Below, one piece after another: positions 33,216 through 39,428 of a stretch of 39,428 nucleotides of DNA. The number at the start of each line of letters is the position of its first letter. The first letter of the stretch is position 1. A model generated the notes under the pieces. The model had not been told where the DNA came from. It ran no database searches and worked only from the letters and a program-made list of their open reading frames with translations. The translations under genes and the position numbers were made by a program. Source of the stretch: Ignavibacteriaceae bacterium (lineage in GTDB: Bacteria > Bacteroidota > Ignavibacteria > Ignavibacteriales > Ignavibacteriaceae); contig JABDPB010000095.1 of NCBI GenBank assembly GCA_013042995.1, forward strand, positions 1 through 39,428, written 5' to 3'.

Positions 33216-33896
33216 TTAAAATTCCTGAGAGGCCCCGATTTCTTTAATTTTCTGCAAGTAGTAGCTTTCTTTTAATGGATTCATTTTGATAAGTTGTTCA
33301 TAGACCTTAATTGCTTCGCTTCGTTCACCCTGTGATACATATATTTTTGCAAGTGTTTCAGAAATTATCTTGCTTCGTTCAGGGATCCTGTACAAAGTAT
33401 CCGAATTTTGTGCCCCGTCTTCTTTAACACGGTCAATTCGGGCAGTGGAAAGTACTGTTGCAAGCTGTTCCAAACGCTCTTCAACTGCTTTTGCTTCTTC
33501 AAACTGCTCTTTGCGATTTTCGTTTGCTGTACTTTTTTCTAATTTATCCAAAGAGCTTTTATTTTTAGAAAAATTTTCACGACTCAGGGTAAAACGATTG
33601 ATATTTCTAAACTCGTTTGAGTAGTATTCATAAGTTTTTTCCGAGTTTATTAAATCGGCTGCGATTTTGAAATTTGTATCAGCCAGTTCATAATTTCTGC
33701 TAAGCAAAAAAGCTCTGCCTAGAAGAATATGTGCAACTGGATGACCGGGAAACTTATTCAGTCCCTTTTTTAATGCAACTATAGCGCTCTGATAATCATT
33801 CTGAAGAATAAAATTTTGGGCAGTTCTTAAAAAAAGAGGGGAATCTTTTTTAAATGAGGATATGAAATTTATCTTATTTTCAAATTCGTTTAACAA
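33216..33896 (-). CDS. Tetratricopeptide-repeat protein
   Basis: This 226-residue protein of unknown role has TPR-type helices at both ends. The N-terminal pair runs about residues 20-85 (DYQSAIVALKKGLNKFPGHPVAHILLGRAF, quoted in part), and one C-terminal repeat runs about 175-210 (ISETLAKIYVSQGERSEAIKVYEQLIK, quoted in part). The middle (about 95-165) is polar, Lys/Glu/Asn-rich and probably disordered or coiled coil. There is no signal peptide, so it is likely cytoplasmic, perhaps a scaffold for its neighbour GT2. The start is TTG at 33896, supported by AGGAAG six bases upstream. It sits between the GT2 synthase and the DNA glycosylase genes. Confidence 0.82.
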   Translation of the reverse strand: MLNEFENKINFISSFKKDSPLFLRTAQNFILQNDYQSAIVALKKGLNKFPGHPVAHILLGRAFLLSRNYELADTNFKIAADLINSEKTYEYYSNEFRNINRFTLSRENFSKNKSSLDKLEKSTANENRKEQFEEAKAVEERLEQLATVLSTARIDRVKEDGAQNSDTLYRIPERSKIISETLAKIYVSQGERSEAIKVYEQLIKMNPLKESYYLQKIKEIGASQEF

Positions 33897-33902
33897 TTAC
33901 AA

Positions 33903-33908
33903 CTTCCT
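33903..33908 (-). promoter_or_regulatory. Ribosome-binding site supporting a TTG start
   Basis: AGGAAG on the minus strand lies six bases before TTG 33896, the only start codon available for the TPR protein. It is good direct evidence that TTG is used for initiation in this genome. Confidence 0.65.
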
Positions 33909-33919
33909 ACATCAGGTTT

Positions 33920-35371
33920 TTACTTCTTAGCAAATGCATGCTTTAGTGAGGTAATTGAAACAAAAGAAAATCCTATAAAAAACAATAGCTGGAACGGTAG
34001 AGCAGCAATTTCTAAAAAATAAATGCTCGATGCCACTCCAAGTAGGCAATAAATTGCAAGTATAAGTTCTACTATCACAGCAAAATCTATTTTTTTGCTT
34101 AAATATTTTTTGCCAATCCACGTATCGGTCTCACCTTCAACCTTGAACTTAGGAGTACGAACAAACTCGCTTTTGCGGTTTAACAAACCTTCAAAAACTG
34201 CACGTGAGTTATTTAGTGCAAAACCCATACTTCCGGCCATAAATACTGGAAAGAGCACAATACGTTTTCGCCAATCGGGATGAATGTCTTTTTGTGAATA
34301 AAGGTAAAATAAAAACGTACTTATAAATGCAAAAACAAAAATTGACATAAAAGCAAAATAGATTTCGTGTCCGCCGCTGTTCTTTATAAAAATCAATGGG
34401 ACATTTAAAATTGCCGCAAGCAGAATAAAGGGAAATACAATATTATTTGATAAATGAAATGTGCTGTAAAGTTTTATCCGCAAGGGAACAGCAGATTTCC
34501 AGACTAAAGGTAAAACTTTTTTTGCTGTTTCTATGGCACCTTTCGTCCAGCGAAACTGCTGTGATTTTAATGCACTTATTTCCGACGGCAGTTCAGCGGG
34601 AGATGTGTAATCTTTTAAAAAGATAAACTTCCAGCCGTTCAATTGTGCCCTGAAGCTTAGGTCTAAATCTTCCGTTAAGGTATCTGCATGCCAGTTGCCC
34701 GCATCTTCAATACAGCTTTTTCTCCAGATGCCACCGGTTCCGTTAAAATTAATAAAGAAGCCAGCTTTGTTGCGAACAGTTTGCTCGATTACAAAATGTC
34801 CATCCAATGCTAATGCCTGAGCACGTGTTAGCAAAGAATAATCACCATTTAAATGTTCCCAGCGTGTTTGCACCATTCCAATTTTATCATTTGCAAAAAA
34901 TTTAAGTGTATTTTTTAAAAAAGTTTTCTGTGGAATAAAATCCGCATCAAAGATTGCAACAAACTCTCCCTTTGCTATTTTCAAACCTTCTTTAAGCGCA
35001 CCGGCTTTAAAGCCCTCGCGCGTTTTCCTGCGGATGTGCTCAATATCAATACCTTCAGCCTTTTTTGCTTTTACTATTTTTTTGACAAGATCAACTGTTT
35101 CATCGGTGGAATCATCCAAAACCTGTATTTCTATTTTTTCTTTTGGGTACTTAATGGCACAAACTGAATTTATTAATCTTTCAACAACATAATATTCATT
35201 GAATAAAGGTAGTTGGATTGTAACTAAAGGGGTCTCATCAAGTTCAGGTTGTGATTCTGAACTGTTGTCTTTGTATTTGCGGTGATAGTACAGCAGCAAG
35301 AAACCATGCAATCCGAAAATAAAAAGAATTGAAAGCGCAATGAAATAACTTATTAAAACAATCTCGTCCAT
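33920..35371 (-). CDS. Membrane GT2 glycosyltransferase (cellulose-synthase-like)
   Basis: This 483-residue processive-type GT2 enzyme probably makes a polysaccharide or glycolipid at the inner membrane. One N-terminal membrane segment (about 6-27) precedes the catalytic domain. The conserved residues are DDSTDET (first Asp), DADFIP (DxD), TEDLDLSFR (TED) and QQFRWTKGA (QxxRW). At least four hydrophobic segments follow (about 300-480). It lacks the PilZ domain and extra helices of BcsA, so it is nearer to CsbB/CELA-like or glucomannan-type synthases. A very strong ribosome-binding site (AGGAGGAG) precedes the ATG. It follows lptE by 16 bases. Confidence 0.93.
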   Translation of the reverse strand: MDEIVLISYFIALSILFIFGLHGFLLLYYHRKYKDNSSESQPELDETPLVTIQLPLFNEYYVVERLINSVCAIKYPKEKIEIQVLDDSTDETVDLVKKIVKAKKAEGIDIEHIRRKTREGFKAGALKEGLKIAKGEFVAIFDADFIPQKTFLKNTLKFFANDKIGMVQTRWEHLNGDYSLLTRAQALALDGHFVIEQTVRNKAGFFINFNGTGGIWRKSCIEDAGNWHADTLTEDLDLSFRAQLNGWKFIFLKDYTSPAELPSEISALKSQQFRWTKGAIETAKKVLPLVWKSAVPLRIKLYSTFHLSNNIVFPFILLAAILNVPLIFIKNSGGHEIYFAFMSIFVFAFISTFLFYLYSQKDIHPDWRKRIVLFPVFMAGSMGFALNNSRAVFEGLLNRKSEFVRTPKFKVEGETDTWIGKKYLSKKIDFAVIVELILAIYCLLGVASSIYFLEIAALPFQLLFFIGFSFVSITSLKHAFAKK

Positions 35372-35377
35372 TTTTAA

Positions 35378-35385
35378 CTCCTCCT
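35378..35385 (-). promoter_or_regulatory. Strong ribosome-binding site of the GT2 gene
   Basis: AGGAGGAG on the minus strand, six bases before ATG 35371. It is the best Shine-Dalgarno match noticed here, suggesting high translation of the synthase relative to its operon neighbours. Confidence 0.75.
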
Positions 35386-35387
35386 AA

Positions 35388-35912
35388 TTACCAGCCAGAA
35401 ACAACCGCCAGAAGAATATCCTCTGAAATTTTATCTAAGGCAGTTTCAATCGCTGGTTCACGATCATTTACGCTTCCACCTGGAACATAATCGCCATAGT
35501 TTGTAAAATTCTCATCAAACACAGTTGTCTTTTTTACTAAATCCTTATACAAAACTTTTACATTTACTGTTAATCTTCTTGAAGAAACTTGCTCTCCTGC
35601 ACTAACAATTGAAGGCACATCAGTTACGTTTGTAATTACACATTCTAATATTGCATCAGCAGTTGTACCCTCCGCTACCTGTAGTGAATTATCATCAATG
35701 AATTTTTGAATCAATTCATCTGTAAGCAGTTCTCTTATTCCTGGAATTGCAGCCGGGCTGCGGTCCTCGGTAACAGGAATAGCAATTGTTTTTAAATGCG
35801 ACGGCACCGAAGCACCCGTAAAAGAGTAACTGCAACGGTTAAAATTAACTAACAGCAAAGTGCTAAACAATATAACAAAAATAAGATGCAGTCGGGTTTT
35901 AAATAGATTCAT
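35388..35912 (-). CDS. lptE: LPS-assembly lipoprotein LptE
   Basis: LptE is the outer-membrane lipoprotein that plugs the LptD barrel and helps place LPS on the cell surface. The 174 residues begin with a lipoprotein signal ending at FNRC (Cys about 27), then the typical YSFTGASVPSHLKTIAIPV. An RELLTDELIQKF segment follows, and then beta strands around RRLTVNVKVLYKD and a C-terminal helix (ETALDKISEDILLAVV). Sequence conservation in this family is low and the call rests on the lipobox, the SxTG...K(T)IAIP start and the length. It sits between the sigma-54 activator and the GT2 synthase. Confidence 0.87.
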   Translation of the reverse strand: MNLFKTRLHLIFVILFSTLLLVNFNRCSYSFTGASVPSHLKTIAIPVTEDRSPAAIPGIRELLTDELIQKFIDDNSLQVAEGTTADAILECVITNVTDVPSIVSAGEQVSSRRLTVNVKVLYKDLVKKTTVFDENFTNYGDYVPGGSVNDREPAIETALDKISEDILLAVVSGW

Positions 35913-35921
35913 AATGTTATT

Positions 35922-37037
35922 CTAATCTTCAGATGGATTTAAATTGTATTGCTTAATTTTCCTGTAAAGTGTTCTCTCGCTTATATTTAGCAGTTTCGAA
36001 GCTTTTCTTTTATTACCGCGGGTTTTATCCAAAGCTGCCTTAATTGTTTCTTTTTCCAGTTCATTTAGCGAAAGCGTATCTCGCTTAATATCTTCCTTTT
36101 TAGCTAAATTCAACTGATTGTTATGTTCAACCAAATCTTTCAACTCAATTAAATCTTTTTTTATTTCGAATAGAGCTCTATATAATAATTCCCTGTCGGC
36201 ATCTTCAGGGGATTTTCGTAAAAATACCGGAAGATTGCGTGAATAACTGCTTTCCTGCTTTTCAATAAATAAATTATCAAAAGAATCTATATCAAGTGTG
36301 CCAGTATTGTTAAGTGCAATTGCTGTTTCGATTGAATTCTTTAACTCACGAACGTTGCCAGGCCAATCATAATCCTGCAAATTATTTAAAGCTCTCTTGG
36401 TAATCTTAGGTTGATGAGCATTATTATTCTCATCATATTTTTTAAGAAAATAATTTACAAGTTCTGTAATATCTTCTCTTCTTTTTCTAAGTGGTGGAAT
36501 TTGGAGAGTTACTGCTTTTAATCGAAAGTATAAATCCTCTCTAAATTTTCCAGCATCAACCTGTTCCTGAAGATCTTTATTCGTCGCGGCAATAATCCTT
36601 ACATCAACTTTAGTAACTGTTTCAGCACCAATACTCATAAATTCTTTAAACTCAATTGCACGCAATAATTTTACCTGTGTTGTTAAAGGCATTTCACCTA
36701 TTTCATCAAGAAACAATGTTCCCTCGTGTGCAACTTCAAAGTAACCTTTTCTGCTGCCAACTGCACCTGTGAAAGCTCCTTTCTTGTGTCCAAAAAGTTC
36801 GCTCTCCAAAATCCCCTCCGGTATGGCGCCGCAGTTTACGCTGATTATTTCTTTGTTTGCCCTTCTACTCGATTGATGAATTGCATGCGCAAATACCTCT
36901 TTACCTACTCCGCTCTCACCATAAATTAAAATTGTAATATCGGAGCCGGCAACCTGCATCACTACATCCACAAGATCATTTATCTCGTGAGAGACACCGA
37001 TAATACCATGTTTTTTCTTAAATTCTTCTCTGTTCAT
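35922..37037 (-). CDS. Sigma-54-dependent transcriptional activator without sensor domain (PspF-like)
   Basis: This enhancer-binding AAA+ protein activates RNA polymerase carrying sigma-54. Walker A is GESGVGKE, the sigma-54 contact loop GAFTGA is intact, Walker B is GTLFLDEIGEMP and the arginine-finger region is FREDLYFRLKA. A linker (about 270-325) leads to a C-terminal Fis-type helix-turn-helix (NKRKASKLLNISERTLYRKIKQY). Only about ten residues precede the AAA+ domain, so there is no receiver, GAF or PAS sensor; control would be by a partner, as in PspF. I chose ATG 37037; an in-frame TTG at 37082 would add 15 residues. No -24/-12 promoter was found by eye nearby. Confidence 0.94.
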   Translation of the reverse strand: MNREEFKKKHGIIGVSHEINDLVDVVMQVAGSDITILIYGESGVGKEVFAHAIHQSSRRANKEIISVNCGAIPEGILESELFGHKKGAFTGAVGSRKGYFEVAHEGTLFLDEIGEMPLTTQVKLLRAIEFKEFMSIGAETVTKVDVRIIAATNKDLQEQVDAGKFREDLYFRLKAVTLQIPPLRKRREDITELVNYFLKKYDENNNAHQPKITKRALNNLQDYDWPGNVRELKNSIETAIALNNTGTLDIDSFDNLFIEKQESSYSRNLPVFLRKSPEDADRELLYRALFEIKKDLIELKDLVEHNNQLNLAKKEDIKRDTLSLNELEKETIKAALDKTRGNKRKASKLLNISERTLYRKIKQYNLNPSED

Positions 37038-37145
37038 CTCAAAACGTTTATTTAAAGGAATGACAAACTGACGCACTGGCAAAAATAATCATTAAATAAT
37101 TCAAAATAAATATAGAAAATCAACTAGAAAGGTGTAGAAATTCTG

Positions 37146-37913
37146 TCAGAATTCGAAAGTTTGTTTGTCGGTAGCAAGTTCAACTTTTATCTCACTTATT
37201 ATAAGATTTTTTATCGATTGTGCAAGTTCTGCTTCGTCCCCATCTGTGATATGTGTGAGATAAGTTTTTGGGAAACGAAACAACTTTATTTTTTCTGATA
37301 GCTCAGAGATGGTGATATGAGTGATTTCGGAAATTAAAACATCAACTTCAAATTCTTTAAAAAGACCGAGATCATCGGCTGAACCAATATCGGCTGTGTA
37401 CAATATTCTTTTATTTTGATGTGAAAACAAAAAGCTCGCTGCATAAAATGTTCGATTTGAATATTGAATGTATCTTTTCAATCCTGAAAGATGTGAATTT
37501 TCACGCGGTAAAATTTTTAATTCATCATTAACTGTAAATTCATCCTTATCGGAAAATGGTTTGTATAAAATTTTAAAGTCCATTTTTTCCGGAATTATAT
37601 TGCAACGCAACAAAAAGCTGTTCACATCTTCTACATATTTTTCATAAATATATATCTCAAGAGGTCCTACTCGATTAAACATTTTCATTTGTACTATCAA
37701 TGCACCCAAGCCTGTAAAATGATCGGGGTGAAGATGTGTGAACAAAATTCCGTTTATTGAATTGTAATTCACATTTGCATTCAGGAGTGCACGAGAAATA
37801 CCATCACCTGCATCAATCAGCAGGTTATAATCATTTAAAGAAAATAATAAAGAGGAGTGAAATCTTTTAAGAGAGGTTTTACCGCTTCCGGTTCCTAAAA
37901 AAGTTACTTTCAA
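37146..37913 (-). CDS. Metallo-beta-lactamase-fold hydrolase, RNase Z-like
   Basis: This is a 255-residue MBL-fold enzyme with two predicted zinc sites. The ligands visible are THLHPDHFTG (HxHxDH, about 59-64), a His in ENSHLSG, Asp in YTADIGS and His in LTHITDGD. The opening VTFLGTGSGKTS.RFHSS matches the RNase Z/arylsulfatase-like branch, but the protein lacks the long exosite arm of tRNA-processing RNase Z. It might be a phosphodiesterase, a lactonase-type enzyme or a divergent RNase Z. The start is TTG at 37913, five bases after the SPOR gene stop; an in-frame TAA lies just upstream, so no ATG is possible. Confidence 0.85.
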   Translation of the reverse strand: MKVTFLGTGSGKTSLKRFHSSLLFSLNDYNLLIDAGDGISRALLNANVNYNSINGILFTHLHPDHFTGLGALIVQMKMFNRVGPLEIYIYEKYVEDVNSFLLRCNIIPEKMDFKILYKPFSDKDEFTVNDELKILPRENSHLSGLKRYIQYSNRTFYAASFLFSHQNKRILYTADIGSADDLGLFKEFEVDVLISEITHITISELSEKIKLFRFPKTYLTHITDGDEAELAQSIKNLIISEIKVELATDKQTFEF

Positions 37914-37918
37914 TTTAT

Positions 37919-38650
37919 TTACCAGTTAATTGGAACAACTCTTCCGGTAAGATCGAACTTTGTGTTCATAACCTGCAGAAAATTTTCGGCATCCTCGTAG
38001 GTAACAAACTGTCCAGCGTAAACAATGTGAAAAGTAGTACCGCCAACATTTTTTTCAGCAATTCGTGCAAGTATTCCTGATTTTTCAAGATCATTTTTAA
38101 GTGAAACTGCATTTTCAAAATTTGTAAATGCACCAGCCTGAATTGTAAACTGATAATTCTGTTCGGGCTGAGTTTCTCCGTCATCAATAGGTTCTTCATC
38201 GACTGAAATGGTTTCACCACTTGGCAGAACACTCTGCTCAGCAATTTTAATGTAAGGCGAGGCAGGATAATTATTTATCAATAATTTTAATTTCTCTTTT
38301 GCGGTTTCGTACAAACCTAAAGCGTAGTAGTAAGAAAAAATCCTGTATAGTGCGGCATCTGCATATTTGCTGCGCGGATAATCATCAACTATCTTCTGGT
38401 AAATTACAACAGCCTGCTGCCCATTTTCTGTCAGCACACCATCCAAAAACAAAATAGAAGGATCGTTGGGATGGTCTTCTTTCAAATCAACTAAATCCTC
38501 TTTTACTTTTTCAACATTACCGCTTTCAATTTTTTTTAGGTAAGGAACAATATCAATTTCCTGTGAAAGAGAATGTGCAGAAATGAAAAAAATGAAATTA
38601 ATTGTAAGAAAGGATAATAGTTTTAGTTTAAGCATTAGCATTTTTACCAT
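37919..38650 (-). CDS. TPR plus SPOR-domain protein, exported
   Basis: This 243-residue protein has a signal peptide (about residues 1-29), two or three TPR-like repeats (about 45-140; PSILFLDGVL, YADAALYRIFSYY) and a C-terminal SPOR domain (about 165-243; FTIQAGAFTNFENA, then FHIVYAGQFVTYEDAE). SPOR domains bind denuded peptidoglycan glycans at division sites, so this is likely a periplasmic or outer-membrane-associated cell-wall protein. Several Met codons at the start (38650, 38641, 38635) are alternative initiation points. It lies 40 bases after miaB and five bases before the MBL gene. Confidence 0.9.
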   Translation of the reverse strand: MVKMLMLKLKLLSFLTINFIFFISAHSLSQEIDIVPYLKKIESGNVEKVKEDLVDLKEDHPNDPSILFLDGVLTENGQQAVVIYQKIVDDYPRSKYADAALYRIFSYYYALGLYETAKEKLKLLINNYPASPYIKIAEQSVLPSGETISVDEEPIDDGETQPEQNYQFTIQAGAFTNFENAVSLKNDLEKSGILARIAEKNVGGTTFHIVYAGQFVTYEDAENFLQVMNTKFDLTGRVVPINW

Positions 38651-38690
38651 CCGGTTTTAGTTCCGGAAAAATTTATTACTTTTTAGAAAT

Positions 38691-39428
38691 TCAGCCGGTT
38701 AAAGAAACTGCTTCTTCAACTTTATTTTCGAAGCTAATAAAATCCCCGAACAAAGTCGCGGACGTTGCGCGATTAATTTTCACCCTCAAGTAATCGCCTG
38801 CATTTATTTTTTCATCAACAGGAATAATTACAACTTTGTTGCTATCTGTTCTACCCGATAAAAACTCATCTGATTTTTTACTGAAGCCTTCAACAAGCAC
38901 TATTTCTTCCGTCCCCATAAGCTGCTGATTCAGCTCAAAAGAAATTTGCTGCTGAAGATTTATAATTTCCTGCAGTCTTTTTGATTTGGTTTCTTCCAGC
39001 ACATCATCTTCCATTCTGAAAGCTTTAGTTCCTTCGCGCGGTGAATACTTAAACATAAACGCACCATCGTATCTAATTTCTCTCATCACATCGAGAGTTT
39101 TAACATGGTCTTCATAACTTTCTGTCGGAAATCCTGCAATAATATCTGTTGAAAAACTCACACCCGGAATTATTTTTCTCGCCTTCTCAATTAAATTAAG
39201 ATAGTGCTCTATCGTGTAAGTCCTGTTCATCAATTCCAAAATTCTATCCGAGCCGGACTGAACCGGGAGATGAATGTAATTGCAAATATTTTTATGCTCT
39301 GCAATTGTGTTTAGCAGCTTATCGGATAAATCCTGTGGATGTGAAGTTGTAAAACGAATTCTTACAGAGCGATCAACTTTTGCACAAGCAGCAAGCAGAT
39401 CGGCAAAATCATTTCCGTTATCGCGGTA
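38691..39428 (-). CDS. miaB: tRNA-2-methylthio-N6-dimethylallyladenosine synthase, C-terminal part, 5' cut by window
   Basis: MiaB is a radical-SAM methylthiotransferase that adds a methylthio group to i6A37 in tRNAs. The frame is open to the right edge of the window, giving 245 codons of the C-terminal part. The radical-SAM barrel segments YRDNGNDFADLL, RFTTSHPQDLS and YIHLPVQSGSDRIL are diagnostic of MiaB rather than RimO. They are followed by TDIIAGFPTES, FMFKYSPREGTKA and a C-terminal TRAM domain (GRTDSNKVV..., INAGDYLRVKI). The N-terminal cluster-binding half is outside the window. It is the first visible gene of the long minus-strand envelope cluster. Confidence 0.96.
   Translation of the reverse strand, partial: YRDNGNDFADLLAACAKVDRSVRIRFTTSHPQDLSDKLLNTIAEHKNICNYIHLPVQSGSDRILELMNRTYTIEHYLNLIEKARKIIPGVSFSTDIIAGFPTESYEDHVKTLDVMREIRYDGAFMFKYSPREGTKAFRMEDDVLEETKSKRLQEIINLQQQISFELNQQLMGTEEIVLVEGFSKKSDEFLSGRTDSNKVVIIPVDEKINAGDYLRVKINRATSATLFGDFISFENKVEEAVSLTG

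Noticed and set aside
1-39428. CRISPR array, tRNA/rRNA gene, insertion sequence or defence system
   Set aside because: I saw no regular direct repeats, cloverleaf-like RNA genes, transposase or nuclease/toxin genes with supporting motifs.

Overview
The window is an ordinary-looking, gene-dense, AT-rich chromosomal segment from a Gram-negative bacterium. The gene set suggests the Ignavibacteria / Chlorobiota-Bacteroidota (FCB) neighbourhood: a GWxTD-domain protein, an S46 dipeptidyl-peptidase, an LptE-type lipoprotein, two GT9 heptosyltransferase-like enzymes plus a Kdo transferase, a RimO/MiaB pair and a few TAnnTTTG-like promoter elements. This placement is inferred from gene content; no rRNA or tRNA gene is visible. 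Both ends cut a gene (an ABC exporter at the left, miaB at the right). I see no prophage, insertion sequence, CRISPR array or integron.

Left third (1-11,270): short transcription units on alternating strands. They are the end of an ABC exporter followed by class I fructose-1,6-bisphosphatase; an unrecognised 97-residue protein; a GT9 glycosyltransferase with Kdo transferase WaaA (lipid A inner core); a DinB-fold protein with a secreted isoaspartyl peptidase/asparaginase; a DUF2459 protein; a lipid-anchored or secreted alpha/beta hydrolase with an S46 peptidase; and an MDR-family oxidoreductase whose only sensible start codon is ATT.

Middle (11,270-30,610), almost all on the minus strand: an Mla/MCE lipid-transport operon (mlaE-mlaF-mlaD) followed by uvrA and a divergent TrpF-like gene; an operon ubiA-rnhB-yraN-dctQ-dctM, with the partner TRAP binding protein dctP on the opposite strand and tail-to-tail with dctM; a PfkB sugar kinase, a two-partner Omp85 (BamA/TamA-like) protein and a ferredoxin-CDGSH fusion; then CPBP protease - DUF2007 zinc-ribbon - cdsA - rimO - GWxTD.

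Right third (30,670-39,428): one long minus-strand envelope cluster reading miaB - TPR/SPOR protein - MBL hydrolase - sigma-54 activator - lptE - membrane GT2 synthase - TPR protein - 3-methyladenine DNA glycosylase - GT9 transferase - DUF3108 protein, closed by a clear intrinsic terminator near 30,690. Intergenic gaps are small throughout, and none exceeds 300 bases.

The main theme is envelope construction: LPS core and transport, phospholipid synthesis and trafficking, outer-membrane assembly and surface glycans, mixed with DNA and RNA maintenance genes. I found no clear new multi-gene system. The most interesting points are a TrpF-like enzyme that has lost its anthranilate-recognition arginine, the probable ATT start, the split TRAP locus, frequent obligatory TTG starts, and a PspF-like sigma-54 activator inside the envelope operon.
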